30,045 bases of DNA from a bacterium (GTDB lineage Archaea; Nanoarchaeota; Nanoarchaeia; Woesearchaeales; UBA10216). The notes beneath the pieces were generated by a model. That model searched no databases, was not told where the DNA came from, and was given only the letters and a program-made list of their open reading frames with translations. Of the stretch, positions 5,126 through 12,503 are shown piece after piece (within the stretch, counting starts at the first letter, position 1; each line of letters opens with the position of its first letter). Location of the stretch: positions 1 to 30,045 of the forward strand of contig JAAGZO010000317.1 in assembly GCA_024206195.1 (NCBI GenBank), in the 5' to 3' direction. The position numbers and the translations under genes were made by a program.

Positions 5126-5156
5126 TTGTTTATATCATTGAAAATCACTATTTTTA
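5126..5156 (+). promoter_or_regulatory. Possible Bacteroidetes-type promoter
   Basis: TTG (5126-5128), a 20-nt spacer, then TATTTTTA (5149-5156). The spacing is right and the -7 element is one base off. It would serve the gene at 5174. Confidence 0.35.
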
Positions 5157-5173
5157 CAACCAATCCAAGCACT

Positions 5174-5671
5174 ATGAAACAAACAAACAAAGAAGTAACG
5201 ATTAAAGCACCAGACGGATTTGAGATAGACCTTGAGAACTCCGATCTAAAACAGGGCATTGTTAAATTCAAGCCTGTTCCGAGCATTTCAACCTATGAGG
5301 ATGTAGCTAAAGAACTGATGTATAAAAAACAATGCTATTACCTAACATCTCACGGCAACATATCAGGGGTAACACAAGCAGGGCAAAAGAGTTGTTTAAC
5401 GCCTAATTGTGCTACTAACTACCAGCAATTAGAGGCTATATCGGCACTAAATAAGCTGGTTAATGTGGCTAATTATCTTAATGAGGACTGGGTGGCAGAC
5501 GGCGAAGGGTGTGAACTGTGTCTTAGTTTACGTAGTGACGGAATAGACATTAACTCCACTATGGGTCATTTAAATTTAGGGACCGTACAGTTCAAATCAT
5601 ATGCAACCGCCCAAAAAGCCATAGACATAATGGGTGATGAGTTACACAAGATACTAAAACTACAGGGATAG
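5174..5671 (+). CDS. Phage hypothetical protein, KAPDGFEID type
   Basis: A 165-residue protein from the ATG at 5174. The N-terminus EVTIKAPDGFEIDLENSDLKQGIVKFK matches a start seen in many uncharacterised proteins of Bacteroidetes phages, followed by a variable region and a C-terminal part (LSLRSDGIDI, TVQFKSYATAQKAIDIMGDELHKIL) that resembles their surface-exposed C-terminal module. The middle contains two Cys (KSCLTPNCATNY). Function unknown. A likely promoter lies about 20 nt upstream of the start. Confidence 0.65.
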   Translation: MKQTNKEVTIKAPDGFEIDLENSDLKQGIVKFKPVPSISTYEDVAKELMYKKQCYYLTSHGNISGVTQAGQKSCLTPNCATNYQQLEAISALNKLVNVANYLNEDWVADGEGCELCLSLRSDGIDINSTMGHLNLGTVQFKSYATAQKAIDIMGDELHKILKLQG

Positions 5672-5682
5672 CCCAACTCAAC

Positions 5683-6150
5683 ATGAATATACCACTCACT
5701 AAGGGCCGCGTTGCGATAGTCGACAAGAAAGACTATGATAGATGTATGCAGTTCAAGTGGCATTCAGACATTCACACAAGAGTAGTATATGGCAGATCAA
5801 GAATGAACGGCAAGAAAGTAAGACTGCACAGGTTTATACTTGGGTTGACGGATCCTAAGATAATAACCGATCACATAGACGGCAACGGACTAAACAACCG
5901 CAGGTCAAATCTACGTGTTTGTAGTATGTCGCAAAACAACGCAGGAAAGAGGAATGGATATGAGAAAGCGACCAGCAAATACAAGGGTGTGTATTGGAAT
6001 AAGGGAAAAAAGAAATGGCACACAGCAGTCACTTTTCACTATAAGAGAAAGCATGTAGGCTATTACGATAGTGAGATAAAAGCGGCAGAGGCTTACAACA
6101 AAGAGGTTCTTATTATTTGGGGTGAATTTGCTGTATTGAATAAGATTTAA
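5683..6150 (+). CDS. HNH homing endonuclease with AP2 DNA-binding domain
   Basis: A 155-residue free-standing endonuclease. The N-terminal half carries an HNH nuclease: LHRFILG around His49, then DHIDGNGLNNRRSNLR at 63-78 with Asp63, His64 and the Asn residues of the motif. The C-terminal half (about 97-150, SKYKGVYWNKGKKKWHTAV, HVGYYDSEIKAAEAYN) is an AP2/ERF-like DNA-binding domain. Such proteins cut a related intron- or gene-lacking site and spread themselves through phage populations. It starts 12 nt after the preceding gene. No adjacent intron is evident. Confidence 0.9.
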   Translation: MNIPLTKGRVAIVDKKDYDRCMQFKWHSDIHTRVVYGRSRMNGKKVRLHRFILGLTDPKIITDHIDGNGLNNRRSNLRVCSMSQNNAGKRNGYEKATSKYKGVYWNKGKKKWHTAVTFHYKRKHVGYYDSEIKAAEAYNKEVLIIWGEFAVLNKI

Positions 6151-6168
6151 CCAATAAATGAGAATGAT

Positions 6169-6423
6169 ATGGACACAAAGCAAAAATATGTAAGACTTAA
6201 AGAATATGATTCAATAATCATATTTCCATGTATAATAGAACATTCAACATTCAGAAATAAGAATCCTATATCAGCAGGATTTTGTTATGTAAAACAGGAC
6301 AGAATAGATTGCTTCGGTAGAAGTGTGTCACTTAATTTAGATTCAACCAAAGAAGATACCTTTATGGCAACCAAGCAGATATTTGGATATGATGCCGCAG
6401 AAAATCTAACCCCCAATAACTAA
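6169..6423 (+). CDS. Hypothetical small phage protein
   Basis: An 84-residue protein directly after the HNH gene. It has a beta-rich central region (DSIIIFPCIIEHSTF, ISAGFCYVKQDRIDCFGRSVSLNL), a pattern seen in uncharacterised phage proteins. No catalytic motif. It ends 11 nt before the next gene, so the two are probably in one operon. Confidence 0.55.
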   Translation: MDTKQKYVRLKEYDSIIIFPCIIEHSTFRNKNPISAGFCYVKQDRIDCFGRSVSLNLDSTKEDTFMATKQIFGYDAAENLTPNN

Positions 6424-6433
6424 AACAGAAGAT

Positions 6434-6610
6434 ATGAACTGGATAAGCGTAAAAGATAAATTACCAGATAAATATGGAACTTATTGGGTGTACCGTCAAA
6501 AATGCAATAAACAACACGCAAGAGTCTGGAATGGAACATGGTGGGCTTACGATGGAAATGAAATAACACACTGGGCGTATTTCCCAGAACCACCAGAATT
6601 GATAAAGTAA
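6434..6610 (+). CDS. DUF551-like small phage protein
   Basis: A 58-residue protein with the hallmarks of DUF551: WISVKDKLPDKYGTYWVY at the start and ITHWAYFPEPPE at the end, with VWNGTWWAYDGNE between. DUF551 proteins are common small phage proteins of unknown role. The gene is followed directly by the terminase promoter. Confidence 0.75.
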   Translation: MNWISVKDKLPDKYGTYWVYRQKCNKQHARVWNGTWWAYDGNEITHWAYFPEPPELIK

Positions 6611-6629
6611 TATATTTTTTGTACCTTTG
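6599..6629 (+). promoter_or_regulatory. Strong Bacteroidetes promoter before terminase
   Basis: TTG (6599-6601), a 20-nt spacer, TACCTTTG (6622-6629). The -7 element fits TAnnTTTG exactly. It probably drives the packaging genes from 6656. Confidence 0.7.
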
Positions 6630-6655
6630 TAAAGAAACAATTCAATTACAATTCA

Positions 6656-7048
6656 ATGGGAAAAGAAGAAAACTTCGGGGATAAGGCCAGTACCAACGGG
6701 TTAAAACAAAATCCTCAGAACATCAACAAGAAAGGTCGCCCATTGAAGATATACACAATACTTCAAAAGCTTGGCTATGGTGCAGACGACACAAAGGCCG
6801 CATTCGGTGAATTAGCGTATTACACAGTTGAGCAGTTAGACGAGGTTATTGAAAAGCCCGACACTCCAGCTATCGTGGTTATTGTAGCAAAGGCATTTAA
6901 GAACGCTATGAATGACGGAACGTGGTACAAGGTAAGAGAGATCATTGAGCATACTATCGGCAAACCAAAGCAAGAAGTAGATCAAAACGTCAAATACGAG
7001 GAGCCGTTAATCATAAACTGGTCTAAGAAAAAAGACAAAAAGAAGTAA
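6656..7048 (+). CDS. Terminase small subunit-like protein
   Basis: A 130-residue protein with NPQNINKKGRPLK near the N-terminus, a basic motif typical of DUF5681-like and small-terminase proteins in phages of Bacteroidetes, a central helical region, and a Lys-rich tail. A small terminase recognises the packaging start and hands DNA to the large subunit. Position supports the call: behind a strong promoter and one gene before the large subunit. The family assignment is from pattern and context. Confidence 0.65.
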   Translation: MGKEENFGDKASTNGLKQNPQNINKKGRPLKIYTILQKLGYGADDTKAAFGELAYYTVEQLDEVIEKPDTPAIVVIVAKAFKNAMNDGTWYKVREIIEHTIGKPKQEVDQNVKYEEPLIINWSKKKDKKK

Positions 7049-7090
7049 GAATAAGCAATATCATACGAGTAAAACACCAAACCAATCAAT

Positions 7091-7456
7091 ATGAAATATA
7101 TTATAAATAGAGCAAGTGAAATGATGTTTGCTAAAACGCCTCCATGTGAATGTGCGTACTTAGATAAACACCTAAACATACAAGTATTGTATGTGAGCGA
7201 ATCCAAGTACAATAACAGGAAGCACGTAAAAGTTAAATGGAGAGATGTCGGAACTAATCATACTGAAACAATAAACCAAGAAGGGAGAACTGTAATAACA
7301 AGACGGCTCCCAGATATAGAAGAATATACAATAGATATAAATAATCTGCATGAATTAAACGACCTTGCAAGAGAAGAAGGTGATATTATTATAAGTAATT
7401 CATCAAAATATAAAGAATCTCCAACAATAACAATATATGATGATTACATTGAGTAA
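7091..7456 (+). CDS. Hypothetical protein between the terminase genes
   Basis: A 121-residue protein with no motif I recognise. A beta-rich centre (IQVLYVSESKYNNRKHVKVKWRDV) is followed by an acidic C-terminal half (LHELNDLAREEGDIIISNSSKYK, TITIYDDYIE). Its stop codon overlaps the terminase start (TAATG), so it is translated with the terminase. It could be an accessory packaging factor or a passenger gene. Confidence 0.6.
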   Translation: MKYIINRASEMMFAKTPPCECAYLDKHLNIQVLYVSESKYNNRKHVKVKWRDVGTNHTETINQEGRTVITRRLPDIEEYTIDINNLHELNDLAREEGDIIISNSSKYKESPTITIYDDYIE

Positions 7457-8832
7457 TGGAAATAACCCCCACCGATAAGCAAATAGAAGCTCACGAATTA
7501 GTATTAGAGAATGACATCGTTGTATTCGGAGGTGCAATCCGCGGGGGAAAAAGTCTTTGGGGCTTCTTAGAGTTGTTTTCATTGAGTATGGAGTTCCCTA
7601 ATTCTCGTTGGGTAATAATCCGCAAAACATTAATGGACATCAAGCGAACCACCTTAGTAAGCTGGGGTGAGTTCTCCAGTATGGGTGCTGGTAGATATGT
7701 AAAGAATTTCAAACAAGACACAATGACCGTTACATTCAATAATGGCAGTCAGATAATATTCATGGGCGAGGACTATGAAAAGGATAAAGAGCTTTACAGA
7801 TTCAGGGGATTAGAGGTTAACGGTGGATTACTTGAGGAGATGAACGAACTGCGAAAAGCAACCTATGTCAAGGTTATTGAGAGGTCTGGTTCGTGGATGC
7901 ACTCTCCAGGCTGTCCGTCTAAGATACTCGGTACTTGTAATCCTTCTAAGAATTGGGTTAAAGACGAGATACACGACCCGTGGAAACTCGGAACACTACC
8001 AGAGGGCATTGCTTACATTCCTGCAACAATACACGACAATCCTTATGTATCGGATGAGTACAAAGAGAATCTGAAGAGACTACCAGCTTATGAGTATAAA
8101 GTATTCGTTGAGGGTGATTGGGATTTACAGCTAAGAACAGGCAATGAGTTCTGGAAAGACTTTAGTATAGATCAGCACGTTTGCGATGTAAGAATCAATT
8201 TAAAGCTTCCTCTTCATGTGAGCATTGATGAGAACGTACTGCCATACATAGCGGTTAGCTTCTGGCAGAAACAAGACGAGGATATATGTCAGATACATGA
8301 GATACCATGCAGGGATCCACACAACACAGCAACGAAGTCAGCAGACAAGATAACAGATTACTTGAGAATGGTGGGATTTCAAGACGTTCTTTACGTTCAC
8401 GGTGATTCAACATCGAAAAAAAGCAACACGATAGATGATGAAAAGCGTAACTTCTTTGAGAAGATAATCGACAGGCTGAACGAGAACGCTGTGATAGCTA
8501 AAGACAGGGTAAGCAGATCGAATCCGTCTGTTTCATTATCTCGTGAGTTCATCAACTTGACTTATGCTGGTGTTACTGACTTCAAGATAAAGATTTCAGA
8601 GGGCTGTAAAGAGAGTATAAACGACTATCAGAACGTCAAGGAGTCAGAAGACGGCACAATGGACAAGAAGCGAAAGAAACACGAGAACGGGCTATCCTAC
8701 GAGGAGTATGGACACTTCTCGGACATCAAGCGATACGTAATTGTTGATTTGATGGCAAGTGAGTTCGGCAGATTCACAGGAGCAGGGCAAATGCACGAGT
8801 ACGTTGTCGGCACATACAGAAAACACAGATAG
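7456..8832 (+). CDS. terL: Terminase large subunit
   Basis: A 458-residue packaging motor. The ATPase domain has Walker A GGAIRGGKS (residues 25-33), Walker B GGLLEEMNE (123-131) and the coupling motif GTCNP (159-163). The C-terminal part (from about 245) is the RNase H-like nuclease, with acidic candidates in HVSIDENVLPYIAVSFWQ and LYVHGDSTSKKS. The enzyme docks on the portal, pumps DNA into the capsid and cuts it. The length fits phage large terminases, and no intein or frameshift is visible. It is coupled by overlap to the gene before it. Confidence 0.93.
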   Translation: MEITPTDKQIEAHELVLENDIVVFGGAIRGGKSLWGFLELFSLSMEFPNSRWVIIRKTLMDIKRTTLVSWGEFSSMGAGRYVKNFKQDTMTVTFNNGSQIIFMGEDYEKDKELYRFRGLEVNGGLLEEMNELRKATYVKVIERSGSWMHSPGCPSKILGTCNPSKNWVKDEIHDPWKLGTLPEGIAYIPATIHDNPYVSDEYKENLKRLPAYEYKVFVEGDWDLQLRTGNEFWKDFSIDQHVCDVRINLKLPLHVSIDENVLPYIAVSFWQKQDEDICQIHEIPCRDPHNTATKSADKITDYLRMVGFQDVLYVHGDSTSKKSNTIDDEKRNFFEKIIDRLNENAVIAKDRVSRSNPSVSLSREFINLTYAGVTDFKIKISEGCKESINDYQNVKESEDGTMDKKRKKHENGLSYEEYGHFSDIKRYVIVDLMASEFGRFTGAGQMHEYVVGTYRKHR

Positions 8833-8864
8833 TTATTTAGAATCATTATAAATAAGCATAGATA

Positions 8865-8896
8865 TTTGTAAAGTATAACAATAAGCATTATCTTTC
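8865..8896 (+). promoter_or_regulatory. Bacteroidetes-type promoter
   Basis: TTTG (8865-8868), a 20-nt spacer, TATCTTTC (8889-8896), one base off TAnnTTTG. It would serve the small genes from 8922. Confidence 0.5.
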
Positions 8897-8921
8897 GACA
8901 CAAATAACATAACCAATCGCT

Positions 8922-9155
8922 ATGGAACAACTTATTAAGGTAATAGAAACAGTTTACTTCAGTGAAACAAATACAATAGGTTTCATCTTAGAGAACGGAC
9001 AGACCAGGATTGCTCACTTTGGATTAATCCCTATGACCAGAGATAAATTTGAGAATGATTCTAAAACTAAAAAATGCAAACAAGAATATAAAGATCGAGT
9101 GCATCACCTCTTTGACCAATTAGATGCTCGATACTATGAAATAATATCAGAATAA
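8922..9155 (+). CDS. Hypothetical small phage protein
   Basis: A 77-residue protein with a beta hairpin (IETVYFSETNTIGFILENGQTRIAHFG) and a charged C-terminal helix (QEYKDRVHHLFDQLDARYYEIISE). The leader AACCAATCGCT resembles other leaders in the window (AACCAATCAAT, AACCAATCAGCT). It is the first gene after a promoter-like element. No function recognised. Confidence 0.55.
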   Translation: MEQLIKVIETVYFSETNTIGFILENGQTRIAHFGLIPMTRDKFENDSKTKKCKQEYKDRVHHLFDQLDARYYEIISE

Positions 9156-9184
9156 ACTTAATCATTAATTAAAACCAATCAGCT

Positions 9185-10093
9185 ATGAAAAAGCCAAAAA
9201 CATTTTTAATCGAGAGTGAGAATACTCACTTATTACAAGCCATGTGGTATGACCTTAAGGAATTAGGGTATGAACTTCTGGGAGATATTTCAGACATAAA
9301 GCAGTATAAAGGAATTGAAACCAATCCCGCAGTGATTACAACAAAAGAGAAGTTTATAAGAATCTGCCCTTTTAGAAGTAGCAAGTCAGTTCACTTCACC
9401 CTCCCTGCTCAATACGAAGAAGCCCTACAATTCGCAAAAGAGCAGATTAACTCAAAATATTGGGACAAGGAAGAGGAGTTGGAACTGAATAGGTGGTATA
9501 AACTCAAGGGCAGTCCTGCATTTGTATTCTTTAACGAGAATGTTGGATCATACGATACAACGGGATATGGACTCGGAGGAGATGGGACATGGATAGATGG
9601 AATACATTCAGACGGCCCAAGTAGTTGGGAATTAGCCACCGACAAAGAAGTAGAAGCAATGCTCATCAAAGAGGCTAAGAAGAGGGGGTTTAAGAAAGGA
9701 GTTAGAACAATAAATGTCCATCCAAGCGGTAAATCGTATGGGCATGACGACCCTTATGTTTGTGATGGTAAATTATCTTATGACAAAGATGAAGACTCAC
9801 TTACTGATAACGATGGCAATAGATTATTTGCAAGTGGCAAATGGGCTGAGATAATCGAAGAGGCAGAAACCCTAATGTTCGGTGATGTTGAGGTTGAGAT
9901 AAGAAACTATTATGCCCACACTAAGCATGGTAATATTTATCCAGAGGCGATAAGTTGTATATTAAATCTCAAAATCTCATCAGACAGGGCATCGTGGGAT
10001 GTAGATTTCTCAGACGACACCGAAATAGAGATAGGCTGCGAGTCTGGAACCATTGGCGAACTAAGGAAAATCTACGAAGCGTTAACAAGGTAA
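9185..10093 (+). CDS. Hypothetical multi-part phage protein
   Basis: A 302-residue protein that looks assembled from parts. The N-terminal half contains LNRWYKLKGSPAFVFFNENVG and ATDKEVEAMLIKEAKKRGF. A middle part (KLSYDKDEDSLTDNDGNRLFASGKWAEII) matches a module frequent in uncharacterised proteins of Bacteroidetes phages and prophages. The C-terminal part (about 220-302) differs and contains VEVEIRNYYAHTKHGNIYPEAI. No enzymatic motif seen. Function unknown. Confidence 0.65.
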   Translation: MKKPKTFLIESENTHLLQAMWYDLKELGYELLGDISDIKQYKGIETNPAVITTKEKFIRICPFRSSKSVHFTLPAQYEEALQFAKEQINSKYWDKEEELELNRWYKLKGSPAFVFFNENVGSYDTTGYGLGGDGTWIDGIHSDGPSSWELATDKEVEAMLIKEAKKRGFKKGVRTINVHPSGKSYGHDDPYVCDGKLSYDKDEDSLTDNDGNRLFASGKWAEIIEEAETLMFGDVEVEIRNYYAHTKHGNIYPEAISCILNLKISSDRASWDVDFSDDTEIEIGCESGTIGELRKIYEALTR

Positions 10094-10117
10094 TGAACTC
10101 GAAATAAAAGAATAGAT

Positions 10118-10435
10118 ATGGATAAGCATATAATAGAACGACTGGGAGCGGAATTATTCGGGAATAATTTACACCACAATCTAATAGATGAATTACCATC
10201 ATATCGCTTTAGCAACGAAGGTGACACAATTTATTTCTCAGAGATGGCGTTTTGTCAGGGAATAGATTTAAGGGATGCTGATTTAGTATCATTGCTTCTT
10301 TTTACCAAAGACGGATATGTTTGTTCGTATTCGACTCCTAAGCATCTACTTGAAGACAAGGAGTCCCTTCTTAAAGACATATACGAAACACTTGAAAAAG
10401 AAAAGAAAATTAAATGCAACTCAAAAACGTCATAA
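10118..10435 (+). CDS. Hypothetical phage protein
   Basis: A 105-residue acidic protein that overlaps the next gene by 22 nt. It begins with a helix (MDKHIIERLGAELFG) and ends in a Lys-rich helix (LLKDIYETLEKEKKIK). No motif recognised. Confidence 0.5.
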   Translation: MDKHIIERLGAELFGNNLHHNLIDELPSYRFSNEGDTIYFSEMAFCQGIDLRDADLVSLLLFTKDGYVCSYSTPKHLLEDKESLLKDIYETLEKEKKIKCNSKTS

Positions 10436-10599
10436 TACTAACAGACGGAGAGAACTTCGAGACATGGGGTTCGATAACGGAGATATGCAGGGAGCATGGC
10501 TTCAGCTATCACTACTTAAAGAGCAAGAGGTTTCCGTTTGTTTACAAGGGGTTGCGATTTATGAAGGTACGATATAGGAAAAAGAGTATAGTTCTTTAA
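10414..10599 (+). CDS. Small phage protein of the LKSKRFPFVYKG type
   Basis: A 61-residue protein with WGSITEICREHGFSYHYLKS and KRFPFVYKGLRFMKVRY. This helix-turn-helix-like start and Phe/Tyr-rich end are common in small proteins of Bacteroidetes phages; the role is unknown but DNA binding is plausible. The gene lies just before the 450-nt non-coding stretch. Confidence 0.6.
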   Translation: MQLKNVIILTDGENFETWGSITEICREHGFSYHYLKSKRFPFVYKGLRFMKVRYRKKSIVL

Positions 10600-11049
10600 A
10601 ATATGACAAGGTGATTGACGGTGTGGTAACTGTTGAGTGTACTTGTAGCAACGTGGGATATATTACAAGGAGACAGCCTTTGCCCACCTGTGTATAGTTT
10701 TCGATAATACTTTAACCAGTTAGTTCACTATACACAGTCTCGGCTGTACTAAAAAACATAGTTCTTTGAAGCAGACCTGAATTTACTGGACAGATAACTT
10801 AGCTTACACATATACAGCGTAAGGCATAGGCATCGCCTGACTATATATGTATTATGGCATAAGAGTGCATTTCCGGGGGCGGTTATCATCATCTGACAAG
10901 TGATAGTCCAGGCAGATTAGTAGGGTATCCTTAACCCGCCTCTCGTAGAAGCGCACGTGTTAAGCCCACCTAACTTGTATTAGGTAAAACTACTCCAACG
11001 TCAAGGGGGTCTGTTTCTTTTAAAACATTAATTAACTAAAAAAACAACC
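10600..11049 (+). other. 450-nt gene-free structured region, possible non-coding RNA
   Basis: No credible frame on either strand. By eye it folds strongly: ACAGCC/GGCTGT (10673-10678, 10742-10747) enclosing an 11-bp perfect stem (10688-10698 with 10727-10737); ACATATA/TATATGT (10808-10814, 10844-10850); GGCGGTTA with TTAACCCGCC (about 10879-10941); CCTAA/TTAGG (about 10971-10986). AAGTGATAGTCC (10898-10909) matches 10 of 12 bases of the group I intron S element as I remember it, and CTGACTA (10837-10843) could form P7 with it, but the space for P4-P6 is too short. ATAGTTCTTT occurs twice (about 10588 and 10759). Best described as an unassigned structured RNA or an intron remnant. Confidence 0.45.
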
Positions 11050-11280
11050 ATGAAACTAAATCCAACAGACAATCCAAGACAGGCAACAACAAAACGATTC
11101 TTAGGAAAGACAGATGGCTTTATTGACAAGAGAGAACGTGCATTTGAGAAAGCACACTTAAAGGCCTATCTAAAAGGAAGAGCATCTTTTAATTTCGGAT
11201 TTGCTCCTAATGTATTAGGGCAGATATTACCAGCCAATCACAAGGTAAAACAACAACATTATTACGAAGCCAATAGCTAA
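11050..11280 (+). CDS. Small basic hypothetical protein
   Basis: A 76-residue basic protein (RERAFEKAHLKAYLKGRASFNFGF) that resembles small uncharacterised phage proteins. It has an A-rich leader (AACTAAAAAAACAACC) and is followed 8 nt later by another small gene. No function recognised. Confidence 0.55.
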   Translation: MKLNPTDNPRQATTKRFLGKTDGFIDKRERAFEKAHLKAYLKGRASFNFGFAPNVLGQILPANHKVKQQHYYEANS

Positions 11281-11288
11281 ACAGAATC

Positions 11289-11492
11289 ATGAAACGACTA
11301 CTCAACTGGATATTGAACCGCAGGTTTATATTTCCGCTTTTGTCTAACAAGAAGAAAAACGAATTAATAAGGCTAATGATTAAGGATTATATTAAAAACA
11401 ATCCAGAGCGAATGGAGTATCATATCAATAGCGTTCAAGAGACTCTTAAGATTCACAAAGAGCTAAAAGATCAGTTTATCAGCATGAATTAA
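11289..11492 (+). CDS. Small helical hypothetical protein
   Basis: A 67-residue basic, helical protein. The N-terminus MKRLLNWILNRRFIFPLL could be amphipathic or membrane-associated; the rest looks like a coiled coil (LIRLMIKDYIKNNPERMEYHINSVQETLKIHKELK). It ends just before the head-module promoter. No family recognised. Confidence 0.5.
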   Translation: MKRLLNWILNRRFIFPLLSNKKKNELIRLMIKDYIKNNPERMEYHINSVQETLKIHKELKDQFISMN

Positions 11493-11510
11493 CGTGCTTT
11501 AGTAAATAAA

Positions 11511-11542
11511 TTTGTTTTACATAATTATTTGTAGTAAATTTG
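11511..11542 (+). promoter_or_regulatory. Bacteroidetes promoter of the head module
   Basis: TTTG (11511-11514), a 20-nt spacer, TAAATTTG (11535-11542), matching TAnnTTTG fully. It lies about 55 nt before the start at 11597 and is followed by tightly packed structural genes. Confidence 0.7.
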
Positions 11543-11596
11543 TCTCACCAATCATTCTAAGGAAACATAGATTTAACGAATTAATTTGTTAATTGT

Positions 11597-12307
11597 ATGT
11601 TTTACATCGACAAGCTTGACCTCGAAGATCATATCAAACAGGACAACTTACAGCAAGTAGCCAGAAAAGACCGTTATATTCGCAATGCTATTGCGGCAGC
11701 GGTTCAAGAATGTAAGAGCTACTTAAAAAACTATTACGACATTGACACGATATTCGCCTTAGATGGTGAGTTGAATTTATACAGCAACTCTGCGACATAC
11801 GCTGCAAATGCGAGGGTATATTGGGAGGCAGACACCTATGTTCCTGCCAGTACTTACAACACAGATGACTATTGCAGTTATACATCAAGCAGTCTCACTT
11901 ATATCTACATTTGCACAGAGAACGGTGTTACAGGAGCGTTTGATGCAACAAAGTGGACTAAGCTATACGAGAACGGTGAGTTTTTCTACTCAATAGCTGC
12001 CGCTAACACAGGAAACTATCCAGACGACACAACAAAGTGGACTCGTGGCAACCCTCAAGATGCTAAATTAAGGCAAGTTCATATTGACATATCACTTTAC
12101 TATCTGCACCTGGCCGTTAATCCAGTCCAGGTTCCAGATCAAAGAATACAGAATTGGGAATCAGCTTTAGACTGGTTGAAACGTCTAAACTTTAGTAATG
12201 AAGACGGTCGGATAAAGGCTGATTTACCATTTAACGAGACTTACACCGCTGCCGAGCAGGTAATCAAAATCGAGTACGGATCTAACACCAAACAATCATG
12301 GAGATAA
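11597..12307 (+). CDS. Mu gp36-like (DUF1320) head-tail connector with inserted repeats
   Basis: A 236-residue protein. Residues 1-55 (MFYIDKLDLEDHIKQDNL, AIAAAVQECKSYLKNYYDID) and about 155-236 (VHIDISLYYLHLAVNPVQVPDQRIQNWESALDWLKRL) match the two ends of the DUF1320/Mu gp36 family, small head-tail joining proteins of about 140 residues. Between them is an insertion of about 100 residues with two repeats containing aromatic residues and ending in TKWTKL and TKWTRG, like small carbohydrate-binding repeats. The insertion probably lies on the virion surface. Gene order before the portal supports the role. Confidence 0.65.
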   Translation: MFYIDKLDLEDHIKQDNLQQVARKDRYIRNAIAAAVQECKSYLKNYYDIDTIFALDGELNLYSNSATYAANARVYWEADTYVPASTYNTDDYCSYTSSSLTYIYICTENGVTGAFDATKWTKLYENGEFFYSIAAANTGNYPDDTTKWTRGNPQDAKLRQVHIDISLYYLHLAVNPVQVPDQRIQNWESALDWLKRLNFSNEDGRIKADLPFNETYTAAEQVIKIEYGSNTKQSWR

Positions 12308-12501
12308 ATTTTGGACTTAAGTTAAAGAGGAAATACTTTGTTAAGTGCTTAGTGACAGGAGGGCTTCAAAGCAACGAGGGAACATATCTTGTTTATTTTA
12401 CCGTTAAGTCAACTCCTGATTTAATAGAGAAGCAAGTCAAGATAGACCTTAACAGAGAGGCAATGGACTTAGTTGAGATAATGCTTGTAACAAAAGTATA
12501 G
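12298..12501 (+). CDS. Small hypothetical head-module protein
   Basis: A 67-residue beta-rich protein (KYFVKCLVTGGLQSNEGTYLVYFTVKS) that overlaps the gp36-like gene by 10 nt and ends 2 nt before the portal start. The coupling suggests a structural or assembly role. No family recognised. Confidence 0.55.
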   Translation: MEINFGLKLKRKYFVKCLVTGGLQSNEGTYLVYFTVKSTPDLIEKQVKIDLNREAMDLVEIMLVTKV

Positions 12502-12503
12502 AT

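Noticed and set aside
10837..10909. Complete group I intron
   Set aside because: S-like and P7-like motifs are present, but only about 25 nt separate the proposed P3 and P7 strands, too little for P4-P6, and no split gene is evident on the two sides.
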